Origin: Lachnospiraceae bacterium | GTDB lineage: Bacteria; Bacillota; Clostridia; Lachnospirales; Lachnospiraceae | Length of the DNA stretch: 64,000 nucleotides | Direction of reading: 5' to 3' | Assembly (NCBI GenBank): GCA_029008875.1 | Contig: JAQXJP010000010.1 | Coordinates: forward strand, 1 to 64,000 | Shown: in pieces, positions 16,041-24,926 of the stretch | Position numbering within the stretch: position 1 is the first letter of the stretch | How the letters are laid out: every line of letters begins with the position of its first letter | The notes under the pieces: generated by a model | What the model was told of the DNA's origin: nothing | The model's input: the letters and a program-made list of their open reading frames with translations, nothing else | Database searches by the model: none | Program-made: the position numbers and the translations under genes

Positions 16041-16664
16041 TCAATCCTCCGATTTCACTTCCGTACATTTCTGACGTATCCGTTGAAAAGCATTGTCTAT
16101 GGATTTCGGCGTTTTGTCAAGTACTTTGGCAATCTCCGTGTAGCTCATTCCATCCAGAAACAATTCCAGCACCTGCCGCTCCAGCCTGCTCAATTTTTTC
16201 TCCAGACGCTCAAAAAACAATTTTTTCTCCGCCTGCTGAAAAAAAGCCTCCTCCGGCATTGTTGCATCCAATTTTCCGATTTTTTCCTCCATGGAAAATT
16301 CGTCCTCATCCGCATCTGAAGTGAGGGACACCGCTTCATTGAGAAAACGATTTTTATCCGCCCCTGCTCGTTTGGTGGCATCAATCAGATCCCGGTTGAT
16401 GCACATGGTCGCAAAGGTGCTGAACTTTGTATTCTTCCCTGCCACATACTTGGTAACCGCCTGGTACATGGCAATCATCCCCTCCTGAATCAGATCATTT
16501 TGATCCCCACCGATGAGATAGAAGGCGTTGGACAATTTCAGCACCAACGGCTTGTATTTCTCCAGTAAATAGGTCATAATCTGATTCTTCAGTTCCTTGT
16601 CGCTGTCACTGTCGTGATATTTTTCTACCAGTTCTTCATCTGTGTATAAGGATAAGTCTACCAC
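16041..16664 (-). CDS. sigH: Sigma-70 family factor of the SigH (Spo0H) type
   Basis: 207 residues with sigma region 2 (YLIGGDQNDLIQEGMIAMYQAV; then FSTFATMCINRDLIDATK) and region 4 (LSRLERQVLELFLDGMSYTEIAKVLDKTPKSIDNAFQRIRQK). SigH drives entry into sporulation. A GTG at 16664 is preferred because GGGGG lies 5 bases upstream; the in-frame TTG at 16676 has no site. Gene order cysS-mrnC-rlmB-sigH is the same as in Bacillus, apart from the missing yacP-like gene. Confidence 0.85.
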   Translation of the reverse strand: MVDLSLYTDEELVEKYHDSDSDKELKNQIMTYLLEKYKPLVLKLSNAFYLIGGDQNDLIQEGMIAMYQAVTKYVAGKNTKFSTFATMCINRDLIDATKRAGADKNRFLNEAVSLTSDADEDEFSMEEKIGKLDATMPEEAFFQQAEKKLFFERLEKKLSRLERQVLELFLDGMSYTEIAKVLDKTPKSIDNAFQRIRQKCTEVKSED

Positions 16665-16703
16665 AAAAACCCCCAAGTTTCGATATTTGCAGAGAGAAGA
16701 AAT

Positions 16704-17465
16704 TTATTTACCCAGTCTCTGTCTCACAATCTCATATGCCAACACCCCGGCGGCAACCGAAGCGTTGAGGGAATCGATATCCCCCTTCATCGGGATGGAG
16801 GCAATCATATCGCAGTTCTCGCGAACCAACTTGCTGACACCCTCCCCCTCATTTCCGATCACCAGCCCGATGGGCCCGGTCAGGTTCAAATCATACATAG
16901 CAGTTCCGCCCATATCCGCGCAGACAAACCACATGCCCTGTTCCTTCAACTCCTTGATGGTGCTTGTGATGTTGGTTACCTTGGCAACCGGCGTGTAATG
17001 AATGGCCCCGGCAGAAGTTTTCGCCACAGTGGGTGTCAGTCCCACCGCTCTGCGCTTTGGGATAATTACTCCGTGAGCGCCACACAAATTGGCGGTACGG
17101 ATAATCGCTCCCAGATTGTGGGGATCCTCGATGCCATCCAGAATAAATACAAAAGGGGGCTCCCCCTTCTGTCTTGCCAGCTCCAGAATATCCTCCACCT
17201 CCGCATAGTGGTACGCAGCGGTGATGGCGATCACCCCCTGGTGATGGCCGGTCTCGGACAACTGATCCAATCGCTCCTTGCTCACAAAATTCAAGATGGT
17301 ATCGCCTTTTCTGGCCTCCCGCACGATGGTGCGCACCGGCCCGTCCTGGCATCCGTCGAGAACATATATCTTGTCAATCGTTTTTCCGGAACGAAAAGCC
17401 TCCAGGACCGCATTGCGCCCCTCGATTTTGCTTTCGGTTACGGCATTTATCTCCTCATGTTCCAT
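16704..17465 (-). CDS. rlmB: 23S rRNA (guanosine-2'-O-)-methyltransferase, SpoU/TrmH family
   Basis: 253 residues. The N-terminal substrate-binding domain (IEGRNAVLEAFRSG) precedes a SPOUT knot domain with the three family motifs: DGIEDPHNLGAIIRTA, LVIGNEGEGVS and IPMKGDIDSLNASVAAGVL. It should methylate the 2'-OH of 23S rRNA G2251 (E. coli numbering). It begins 10 bp after the mrnC stop codon. Confidence 0.9.
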   Translation of the reverse strand: MEHEEINAVTESKIEGRNAVLEAFRSGKTIDKIYVLDGCQDGPVRTIVREARKGDTILNFVSKERLDQLSETGHHQGVIAITAAYHYAEVEDILELARQKGEPPFVFILDGIEDPHNLGAIIRTANLCGAHGVIIPKRRAVGLTPTVAKTSAGAIHYTPVAKVTNITSTIKELKEQGMWFVCADMGGTAMYDLNLTGPIGLVIGNEGEGVSKLVRENCDMIASIPMKGDIDSLNASVAAGVLAYEIVRQRLGK

Positions 17466-17475
17466 GATGATCTCC

Positions 17476-17910
17476 TTACAATTTCAATTCCAGACGTTCC
17501 ACCGCCGTCTTGGTCAGCTCCAGAATCCGGTCAAATCGGTCGTTCAGGTACAGATATCCCATCAATGCTTCAAAGCCTGTGGCATTGCGATAGTCCGACA
17601 TGGTGGCATTTTTGGCCATGGTTGGGGATTTCGCATTGCGTCCCCTCCGGTACACTTCCGCTTCCTCCTCCGACAGCATGGGCTCCAGAACACGAATCAT
17701 CTCCGCCTGTGTGTGGGCCTTGACCACCTCGCTGGTGCGCCGGTGCAGCTGGCTGGCCCTGGTATTGCCGCGGCCCACAACCACGGATCGAATCACCAAA
17801 TCGAAGATTCCGTCCCCAATGTAGGCCAAAGCCAGTGGAGAATAAGTGCGAATATCCACCTCTTTGACTCCAAAACATTCACGAATATATGAATCAATCC
17901 CTTTTTCCAT
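17476..17910 (-). CDS. mrnC: Mini-ribonuclease III
   Basis: 144 residues: an RNase III catalytic domain without the double-stranded RNA-binding domain, which matures 23S rRNA ends. LALAYIGDGIFDLVIR carries the catalytic acidic residues, and ATGFEALMGYLYL is the second conserved block. The start codon overlaps the cysS stop codon (TAATG), giving coupled translation; GGGAG lies 9-10 bases upstream. Confidence 0.9.
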   Translation of the reverse strand: MEKGIDSYIRECFGVKEVDIRTYSPLALAYIGDGIFDLVIRSVVVGRGNTRASQLHRRTSEVVKAHTQAEMIRVLEPMLSEEEAEVYRRGRNAKSPTMAKNATMSDYRNATGFEALMGYLYLNDRFDRILELTKTAVERLELKL

Positions 17911-19337
17911 TACACGAGCTCCCAAACCACGCCTTCTCTTGTATCCTTGATTGCGACGCCACGGTCCAACAGTTCTGCCCGGATTGCATCCGCCTTGGCA
18001 AAATCTTTCTCCTTCTTCGCTGCGGCACGCTCCGCAATCTTCTCATTGATGAATGCCTCCAGCTCCGCATCCACATTGCAGCCTGCCTCCTTGCTCTCCT
18101 CTGCAGCCTGGAGCAGATTCAGAGACAGCACATAATCAAAGTCCTTGATTAGTTCCAGCTTTGTCTTATCATTGATATCGGCTTTCAACAGGTCATAGAT
18201 AACAGTGATTGCCATGGATGTGTTCAAATCGCTCTTCAAGGCCTCCTCGAACTTGGTCCGAAACTCCCGGTATCCCTTCTCGTCCACGGAACCTTCATCC
18301 CTCAATTCACCAATCTTTTTGGCGAGCTTCTGGTACACGGTAGCCATGCTGTCCAACACTTCATAGGAAAATTCCAAGGGCTTCCGATAGTGGGACTGCA
18401 GGCAGAACAGGCGGTACACCAAAGGATTGTATCCCTTTTCCTCCAACAGGGAAACGGTGAGGAAATCCCCCTTTGACTTGCTCATTTTTCCGGATTTATC
18501 ATTCAGATGATGCACGTGGAACCAGTAGTTGCACCACTTGTGCCCCAGATAGGACTCAGACTGTGCAATCTCGTTGGTGTGATGGGGGAAGATATTGTCC
18601 ACGCCACCGCAATGAATATCCATATACTCTCCCAAATGCTTCATGCTGATGCAGGAGCACTCAATGTGCCAGCCCGGATATCCCACGCCCCATGGGCTAT
18701 CCCACTTCAGTGCCTGATCCTCAAACTTGGACTTGGTGAACCACAATACAAAATCATTCTTATTTTTTTTGTTTGCATCCTCCTGCACGTCATCGCGAAC
18801 TCCCACCATCATCTGCTCTTTTTCCACCGCGGATGAGAACACGAAATAGTCGGAGAGCTTGCTGGTGTCAAAGTACACGTTGCCCCCCGCCTGATATGCG
18901 TATCCCTTTTCCAACAGCACCTCTATCATGTGAATAAATTCATCGATGCAGTTTGTTGCAGGCTCCACCACATCGGGGCGCTTGATGTTCAGCTTCTCGC
19001 AATCCCGGAAAAAGGCATCCGTGTAAAACTGAGCCACTTCCATGACGGTCTTATGCTCGCGCTTGGCACCTTTGAGCATCTTGTCTTCGCCGGTGTCCGC
19101 ATCGCTGGACAAATGTCCCACGTCAGTAATATTCATAACACGCTTTACATCATATCCCACAAATCGGAGGGATTTTTCCAACACATCCTCCATGATGTAA
19201 CTGCGCAGATTTCCGATATGGGCAAAGTGATATACGGTGGGACCGCATGTGTACATTGCAATCTTGCCCTCCTCATTGGGCACGATCGTCTCCACCTGTC
19301 TTGTCAGCGTATTATAGATGCGAAAATTATTCTCCAT
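17910..19337 (-). CDS. cysS: Cysteinyl-tRNA synthetase
   Basis: 475 residues, a complete class I synthetase that charges tRNA-Cys. HIGNLRSYIMEDVL is the HIGH region (TVYHFAHIGN), KMSKSKGDF is the KMSKS loop, and zinc ligands are seen in MYTCGPTVY, ECSCIS and the following His residues. It lies 13 bp behind cysE and is controlled with it by the cysteine T-box. Confidence 0.95.
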   Translation of the reverse strand: MENNFRIYNTLTRQVETIVPNEEGKIAMYTCGPTVYHFAHIGNLRSYIMEDVLEKSLRFVGYDVKRVMNITDVGHLSSDADTGEDKMLKGAKREHKTVMEVAQFYTDAFFRDCEKLNIKRPDVVEPATNCIDEFIHMIEVLLEKGYAYQAGGNVYFDTSKLSDYFVFSSAVEKEQMMVGVRDDVQEDANKKNKNDFVLWFTKSKFEDQALKWDSPWGVGYPGWHIECSCISMKHLGEYMDIHCGGVDNIFPHHTNEIAQSESYLGHKWCNYWFHVHHLNDKSGKMSKSKGDFLTVSLLEEKGYNPLVYRLFCLQSHYRKPLEFSYEVLDSMATVYQKLAKKIGELRDEGSVDEKGYREFRTKFEEALKSDLNTSMAITVIYDLLKADINDKTKLELIKDFDYVLSLNLLQAAEESKEAGCNVDAELEAFINEKIAERAAAKKEKDFAKADAIRAELLDRGVAIKDTREGVVWELV

Positions 19338-19350
19338 GTCTGTTCTCCCT

Positions 19351-20031
19351 CTATTCGTTTCTCATAATCATTTCTTCCAATGTGCGGATTTGATTTTCCA
19401 TATCCACAATCCGGCCAAGCAACTGGTCCGTGCTCAGTTCCAAACTGCTCAGCTCATCCAGAACCGGATCCGGCAGATGCGTCTGATCCATCTCCTCCTG
19501 GGGAAGCGCCACATTGTCCCGCTTTACCACGCGTCCCGGCACTCCCACCACCGTGGAATTGGGCGGCACCTCCTCCAGCACCACACTTCCGGCTCCAATC
19601 TTGCTGTTGTCCCCGATCTTGAAGGACCCAAGAATCTTGGCTCCGGCACTCACCATCACATTGTTGCCCAGGGTGGGATGTCTCTTGCCGTGCTCCTTGC
19701 CGGTTCCTCCCAGTGTCACCCCCTGATAGAGGGTACAGTTGTCACCGATGATGGTGGTCTCGCCAATGATGACCCCGGAACCGTGATCGATGAAGAAGCC
19801 CTTTCCGATTTCCGCCCCCGGATGAATCTCAATCCCTGTCCTTCTCGCCGCTCTCTGGGAGATGAATCTCGCCCAGAAATAGTGCCCTTTCTTGTACAAC
19901 TTGTGCGCTCTCCGGTAACTCAACATCACTTTAAAACTTGGGTACAAAAATACCTCCATGTTGGAATGGATTGCCGGATCCCTTTCCTTGATCACCGCAA
20001 TCTCTTCCTTTACATTTTTAAAAAATGCCAT
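19351..20031 (-). CDS. cysE: Serine O-acetyltransferase
   Basis: 226 residues. A left-handed beta-helix acetyltransferase making O-acetylserine, the carbon precursor of cysteine. The catalytic histidine region (FFIDHGSGVIIGETTIIGDN) and the hexapeptide repeats (NNVMVSAGAKILGSFKIGDNSKIGAGSVVL) are clear. The shorter EpsC-like form is expected in Gram-positive bacteria. A polar, coil-like C-terminal extension (DELSSLELSTDQLLGRIVDMENQIRTLEEM) follows. It is first in the operon, behind a T-box. Confidence 0.93.
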   Translation of the reverse strand: MAFFKNVKEEIAVIKERDPAIHSNMEVFLYPSFKVMLSYRRAHKLYKKGHYFWARFISQRAARRTGIEIHPGAEIGKGFFIDHGSGVIIGETTIIGDNCTLYQGVTLGGTGKEHGKRHPTLGNNVMVSAGAKILGSFKIGDNSKIGAGSVVLEEVPPNSTVVGVPGRVVKRDNVALPQEEMDQTHLPDPVLDELSSLELSTDQLLGRIVDMENQIRTLEEMIMRNE

Positions 20032-20103
20032 TTCAACAACCTCTGATTTTTATTAAGTATGTTATCTGCTTTCTGATATTTCTCTTTCGATATTTTCCCC
20101 GAC

Positions 20104-20400
20104 AAAAAAAGGACTACTTCCTCCCTAAGAGACGAAGTAATCCGCGGTTCCACTCTTGTTCCCGGCACAGTCAAATCCGTGTTCTTCGACCATCCCGGCT
20201 CATCGACCTATAACGTATGTCACACGTACCCGACTAACCGGCAGCAGAACTTGTATCATGCTCTGTCTCCGTCTCATCGGATCAGCTTGCGGATGCACTT
20301 GGGAAGCGATAAGTAAGAACTGCTCTAAGCCGATGGCAATTCCTCTCTGTTACTTACCGGATGCTTCTTACTCTTTCCGTTCACAGCCTTTTCCTTTTCT
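20104..20400 (-). promoter_or_regulatory. Cysteine-specific T-box leader upstream of cysE
   Basis: The minus-strand leader has the invariant T-box sequence AGAGTGGAACCGCGG (20142-20156), followed by a terminator GGATTACTTC/GAAGTAGTCC (20111-20143) with a seven-T tail (20104-20110). A Stem I with AGAGAGGAA-like apical sequence lies upstream. The likely specifier is TGC (20295-20297, in AAGTGCATCC), the cysteine codon, matching the genes behind it. Uncharged tRNA-Cys should bind and prevent termination, raising cysE-cysS expression when cysteine is short. The remaining ~60 bp to cysE and ~80 bp to ispF hold nothing recognised. Confidence 0.92.
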
Positions 20401-20483
20401 CATTTAGTTTATGCACGAAAATCGGTTTTGTCAAGATTTTTCAAGATTTTCGCCCCCCTTTTGAGGCTCCTTGGGATCCCTGA

Positions 20484-21017
20484 CTACTGTCTGGAACATC
20501 CGCCGCAATTGGCACAGTTTCCTCCGATCGCCTGACTTCCCTCATAGAAATCGGAGAGCATGCAGATTGCCTGGGAGGAAATGCCCTCCTCCGTCCCGGT
20601 AAAGCCAAGCCCCTCCTCCGTAGTGGCCTTCACGTTGATCTGGTCCGGTGCCAGGTGAAGTGTTTTTGCAATGTTTTCCTCCATCTGCGGGATAAAAGGG
20701 CGAAGCTTCGGCTTCTGGGCGATGATGGTGGCATCGATATTGCCGATGACAAACCCCTTCTGCTCCAGCAAATCTCCAACATGCTCCAGAAGCTTCAGGC
20801 TGGAAATCCCCTTGTAAGCCGGATCCGTATCCGGAAAGTGCTTGCCGATATCCCCCAGTGCAGCCGCGCCCAACAGCGCATCCATGATGGCATGCAACAG
20901 CACATCCGCATCGGAATGTCCCAGAAGGCCCTTGACATGGGGCACCTTCACGCCCCCCAGAATCAAGTCTCTTCCCTCAACCAATTTGTGCACATCATAG
21001 CCCATTCCTACTCTCAT
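20484..21017 (-). CDS. ispF: 2-C-methyl-D-erythritol 2,4-cyclodiphosphate synthase
   Basis: 177 residues; catalyses the ring-closing step of the MEP isoprenoid pathway. The metal ligands D8 and H10 (GYDVHKLV) and H42 ([14 protein letters not shown]) and the downstream [13 protein letters not shown] are present. The core ends near residue 158, the normal family length. A further ~20 residues finish in [11 protein letters not shown], a CxxCxxC cluster not expected in IspF. It lies 26 bp behind the MATE gene and is likely co-transcribed with it. Confidence 0.92.
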   Translation of the reverse strand: MRVGMGYDVHKLVEGRDLILGGVKVPHVKGLLGHSDADVLLHAIMDALLGAAALGDIGKHFPDTDPAYKGISSLKLLEHVGDLLEQKGFVIGNIDATIIAQKPKLRPFIPQMEENIAKTLHLAPDQINVKATTEEGLGFTGTEEGISSQAICMLSDFYEGSQAIGGNCANCGGCSRQ

Positions 21018-21043
21018 TCTCTGCGTTCCTTTCTATCAACATT

Positions 21044-22405
21044 CTATGCGTAATGTTCTTTTTTCGATATCAAAACCCCATGGGTCCAATCCACCTTGAT
21101 CAGATAGATCAAAAAGATGATGGAACTCAAGCTCCATGTCAGCGGGTACGCCCAAAAGATGGTCCAGATTTCCGGAATCAAATAGGTGATTACGGTTACA
21201 TAGGTGATTCGGATCACACACCAGCATCCCAGCATGACAAACATGGGAACGGTAGACCTGCCTGCACCCCGCAGTATTCCTGCGGATATGTGTGAAAAAG
21301 CAAGAAGAAAGTAGAAGGGGGCTACCGTTCTCGCCCACATCACCCCGTACTGAACCGCATTCTGATTGTCGCTAAACAGCGCCACCAGGTTCGGTACGAA
21401 AATGTACATAAACACGCCAATCACTTCCGCCATCACAAGGGTACATATGATTCCGAACTTTGCACCCTTTTTTACCCGTTCCTCCCGGTTGGCTCCGATA
21501 TTCTGGCCGATGAAGGTGGTCATTGCCATGGAGAAACAAGTAATCGGAAGGAAGGTAAATCCATCCAGTTTCGAGTATGCCCCGCATCCTGCCATGGCAT
21601 CCGCACCAAAGAAATTGATGTTGGACTGAATCACCACATTGGAAATGGAGATGATGGAGTTCTGCAGACCGGAGGGAAGCCCTACCTGAAGAATCTGTCG
21701 CAGGATTGCCCCGTCGAACCGCACCTCGTTCCAATGAACCTGGTAGATATCCCGGGTCATCATCAGTCTGCGCATACACAGCACAACACTGAGGAATTGG
21801 GAAATCACCGTGGCCAGCGCCGCATATTCCACGCCCAGCCGCAAAATTCCGTTGAATACAATATCCAACACAATATTCACAACGGAGGAGAATATCAAAT
21901 AGTACAACGGGTGCTTACTGTCCCCCACCGCCTGCAGGATTCCCATGCACACATTGTACATGACAATTGCCATGGAGCCAAGGAAATACACTCTCGTGTA
22001 CCAAATCGCATCCCGCAGAACCTCCGCCGGTGTCCCCATCCATCGCAATATCTGTGGGGTGAACACAACCCCCAGGGCCGTCATCAACACCCCGCAAAGC
22101 AATCCGAAGGCGATATCCGTATGGATAGCCCTTCGCACACTGTTATAATCCTTCGCGCCGTAATACTGGGCGATTACCACCCCGGCGCCCAGTGCGGTTC
22201 CGTTGAAAAAGCCAACCAGCAAAAACGTCAGACTTCCTGTGGAGGATACCGCCGCAAGGGCGTCGCTCCCGAGGAAATTCCCCACAATCAGTGAATCCGC
22301 CATGTTGTATAATTGTTGAAATAAATTCCCGAGGAATACCGGAATTGCAAAAAGAATCACCTTTTTTACAATGGATCCCTCCGTCATATCCTTACTCGAC
22401 TGCAT
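21044..22405 (-). CDS. MATE-family multidrug/toxin exporter
   Basis: 453 residues with about 12 membrane segments. The typical MATE opening is present (TEGSIVKKVILFAIPVFLG, then LYNMADSLIVGNFLGSDALAAVS) and the second-half repeat GLPSGLQNSIISISNVVIQSNINFFGADAMAG. Such proteins export cationic compounds with Na+ or H+ exchange. Substrate unknown. Followed closely by ispF. Confidence 0.88.
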   Translation of the reverse strand: MQSSKDMTEGSIVKKVILFAIPVFLGNLFQQLYNMADSLIVGNFLGSDALAAVSSTGSLTFLLVGFFNGTALGAGVVIAQYYGAKDYNSVRRAIHTDIAFGLLCGVLMTALGVVFTPQILRWMGTPAEVLRDAIWYTRVYFLGSMAIVMYNVCMGILQAVGDSKHPLYYLIFSSVVNIVLDIVFNGILRLGVEYAALATVISQFLSVVLCMRRLMMTRDIYQVHWNEVRFDGAILRQILQVGLPSGLQNSIISISNVVIQSNINFFGADAMAGCGAYSKLDGFTFLPITCFSMAMTTFIGQNIGANREERVKKGAKFGIICTLVMAEVIGVFMYIFVPNLVALFSDNQNAVQYGVMWARTVAPFYFLLAFSHISAGILRGAGRSTVPMFVMLGCWCVIRITYVTVITYLIPEIWTIFWAYPLTWSLSSIIFLIYLIKVDWTHGVLISKKEHYA

Positions 22406-22435
22406 CCCAATCCCCTTAAGCGCATGTCACAACCC

Positions 22436-22464
22436 AAAAGGAGGCTGTTGTCACAGCCCCCTCA
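22436..22464 (-). terminator. Terminator of pta
   Basis: On the minus strand GGGGGCTGT pairs with ACAGCCTCC around GAC(A), followed by TTTTGGG. It lies about 80 bp past the pta stop codon. Confidence 0.65.
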
Positions 22465-22543
22465 TTCGTCTCGATTTGATTGTATGAGCGGCACCGACTT
22501 CCACAGACATACATGATGCTTCCGCGGTGCCCGGTTTCTATTA

Positions 22544-23527
22544 TTATGCAAGTGCTGCAGTGATGATTGCCATGGAATAAACTTCCGCTGCATTACATCC
22601 TCTTGACAGGTCATTAATCGGAGCGTTAAGTCCCAGAAGAATGGGTCCGTATGCACTGAAGTTACCCAGGCGCTGTGCAATCTTGTAACCGATATTTCCG
22701 GCATTGATATCCGGGAAGATAAAGGTGTTTGCGTAGCCTGCCACGTTGGACTGCGGGCACTTGGTGCGAGCAACTCTCGGAGAAACCGCCGCGTCAAATT
22801 GCATCTCACCGTCAATCACCAGATCCGGATACTTTTCCTTTGCCTTGTGGCATGCGTTGCGCATCTTATCCACATCCTCGCCCTTTCCGGAGCCGAAGGT
22901 GGAATAGCTCAAAAAGGCAATCTTCGGGTCAACACCGAAAATTTTGGCGCAGGCTGCGGTCTCACCTGCAATCTCAACCAACTCATCCTCTGTGGGATGA
23001 ATATTGATTGCACAATCTCCCATGGCAAACACTTCGTTGTCACCGGTAGCAGCCGCACGAACCAAAATAAAGCATGAGGATACGATGGTGTTACCCGGTT
23101 TGGTCTTAATCAGCTGAAGTGCCGGGCGAACGGTGTCTGCGGTAGAATATGTAGCGCCGCCAAGAAGGGCATCTGCCACGCCCATCTTCACAAGCATGGT
23201 ACCGAAATAGTTGGCTGCGGAGAGGGTTTCCCTCGCCTGTTCCGGAGTCACTCCCTTGCTCTTACGGAGTTCGCAGAACAATTCCACCATCTCGTCCATC
23301 TTATCATAATTCTCCGGGTCCACAATCTCGGCGCCGCGGATATTGAATCCGGCCTCCTCCGCAACCGTACGAATCTTATCGGAATTGCCGATCAAAATCG
23401 GGTGAAGGAAAGTTCCTGCCAACAGGCGGGAAGCCGCCTCCAGAATACGTGGATCCTCCCCCTCTGTAAATACAATCTTCTTCGGATTCTTCTTCAAAAT
23501 GTCAATTAATTGTCCAAAACCAAACAT
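22544..23527 (-). CDS. pta: Phosphate acetyltransferase
   Basis: 327 residues; interconverts acetyl-CoA and acetyl phosphate. Typical short Pta form, starting with KKIVFTEGEDPRILEA and holding SAANYFGTMLVKMGVADALLGGA and the C-terminal substrate loop (DINAGNIGYKIAQRLG). In many Clostridia acetate kinase follows directly, but here the next gene downstream is ispF's MATE neighbour, so ackA must be elsewhere. It appears to be a single-gene unit. Confidence 0.92.
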   Translation of the reverse strand: MFGFGQLIDILKKNPKKIVFTEGEDPRILEAASRLLAGTFLHPILIGNSDKIRTVAEEAGFNIRGAEIVDPENYDKMDEMVELFCELRKSKGVTPEQARETLSAANYFGTMLVKMGVADALLGGATYSTADTVRPALQLIKTKPGNTIVSSCFILVRAAATGDNEVFAMGDCAINIHPTEDELVEIAGETAACAKIFGVDPKIAFLSYSTFGSGKGEDVDKMRNACHKAKEKYPDLVIDGEMQFDAAVSPRVARTKCPQSNVAGYANTFIFPDINAGNIGYKIAQRLGNFSAYGPILLGLNAPINDLSRGCNAAEVYSMAIITAALA

Positions 23528-23647
23528 GATTTATACTCTCCTTCGTTCAATAATCTTTCTTTTGTCCGCAGATTATTCTATACCCCTTGTATACAAAATT
23601 CAATGACTTCCCGTGTTCAAATTCGAGAACATCTTGTTAAAAAATTA

Positions 23648-24793
23648 TCATTTGGTTTCTGCACTTTTTTTCTCAATTTTGCGGCCTTTTTTGGCGGCAA
23701 ATTGTCTGGGTGTCCGCTTGTGTTCCCATGCACATTTCATAAAAAGTGCAAGTCCTTCGCCGATCAATTTCTTAGACTCCTCATCCATATTCCTCATGGT
23801 GTTCAACGCAATTTTGGAATTCTCGGCCCAGTTTCCCCGCAAATCCTGTAAGGTCTTGGCGCTGGTATTGCCAATCAGGGAGTAGATTGCCTCCACAAAC
23901 AGCTCCCTCTGCTTTGCATCCGTCTTCCCGTACCATTCCTTGAGGGTCTGATCGAAGGCATGACTTCTGCTGGTCACATCCTTCTCGTAGCAGAAATCCG
24001 GCCCTGTCACTTCCCATGTGTACACATTGTGCTGAAAGGGTCCGTAGTCCAGACTGTGAACGACGCTGTGCTCCTCCAGATGGCCCAGAAGCATTCCCAC
24101 CAGAGAATCCTGGGGCACGTAGGTCTTGATTTTTTCCCGAACCCTGGCGTAGCCTTCCGTGTCGAGGGCCTCCTCGTAAAATCCGGGGCCGTCATAATCA
24201 TAGATGCACCGAATTCTCCTTTGTATGCACTCCGAGGTATACGCCGCAGCGTACACCGCCACATTCCCCCCCTTGGAATGACCGCACAGAATCAGATCTC
24301 CCCGATGCCGTCCCGCGAAGTCCTCCAGATATTCCTTGGCCCGCTCCTGGGAAGAGATGGGAAATACGAAGCCCATATTCAAATCTTCCTTCCATCCCAG
24401 AAGAGTATTGTCCGTCCCCCGGTATGCGATGCAGTATGCATCCTCCATCTTTATGGTTATGGCAGAAAACTGCGTCTCGCTCTCCTCCTCATACAGATCG
24501 ATATAGTTGCCAATCTGCAGATTCCCGTACCGCGCGCTGCTCGCCATCCTGTCAAGAAGCTGCAAATCCTCCCGGTACAGCACGTGGGATTCCACGTCCT
24601 CACAGGCCAGCAATTTGTCTGCCACCTTGGCCAGCGGTACAAATTTGTCCTGCCTTTGCTCCATCACCATCCCAAAGGGCAGGTAACTGAATCTCGCGAA
24701 AATCATTCCATCAATCTGATTCATGGGGTCCTGCTCCATGGTCAGATCTCCACGCCATGTTAAGTAATCAAATAAGGTTGTGTTATGTTCCAT
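23648..24793 (-). CDS. Lipase-like alpha/beta hydrolase (Mbeg1/DUF2974 type)
   Basis: 381 residues without signal peptide. The start NTTLFDYLTWRGDLTMEQDPMNQID is characteristic of the Mbeg1-like (DUF2974) family. The nucleophile elbow is GHSKGG (Ser near residue 186) in LILCGHSKGGNVAVYAA; the following YDYDGPGF carries a possible catalytic Asp. Physiological substrate unknown. The C-terminal end is strongly basic (RTPRQFAAKKGRKIEKKSAETK). AGGAG lies 11 bases before the start; just upstream is a sequence like the end of the palindromic element family. Confidence 0.75.
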   Translation of the reverse strand: MEHNTTLFDYLTWRGDLTMEQDPMNQIDGMIFARFSYLPFGMVMEQRQDKFVPLAKVADKLLACEDVESHVLYREDLQLLDRMASSARYGNLQIGNYIDLYEEESETQFSAITIKMEDAYCIAYRGTDNTLLGWKEDLNMGFVFPISSQERAKEYLEDFAGRHRGDLILCGHSKGGNVAVYAAAYTSECIQRRIRCIYDYDGPGFYEEALDTEGYARVREKIKTYVPQDSLVGMLLGHLEEHSVVHSLDYGPFQHNVYTWEVTGPDFCYEKDVTSRSHAFDQTLKEWYGKTDAKQRELFVEAIYSLIGNTSAKTLQDLRGNWAENSKIALNTMRNMDEESKKLIGEGLALFMKCAWEHKRTPRQFAAKKGRKIEKKSAETK

Positions 24794-24815
24794 TGAGGGA
24801 TGCTCCTTTTCATCA

Positions 24816-24840
24816 GGGACGCTTCTTTTGTCGCGGTCCC
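24816..24840. repeat. Possible degenerate end of the palindromic element family
   Basis: GGGACGCTTCTTTTGTCGCG followed by GTCCC resembles the family end GGGACGTTCCTTTTGTCACG with three or four changes. It lies 22-47 bp upstream of the lipase-like start codon, in the same orientation and place relative to the ribosome binding site as the intact end upstream of ychF. It also forms a GGGAC/GTCCC hairpin, so a chance match is possible. Confidence 0.35.
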
Positions 24841-24862
24841 GAGAATAGAGATATTATACCAC

Positions 24863-24899
24863 AAAAAAACCACACAAACCAACCGGTCTGTGTGGTTTC
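24863..24899 (-). terminator. Terminator of metY
   Basis: On the minus strand AAACCACACAGACC pairs with GGTTTGTGTGGTTT, followed by a T run, about 28 bp past the stop codon. Confidence 0.88.
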
Positions 24900-24926
24900 T
24901 TAATTATATTATACTTATTATTCTTG

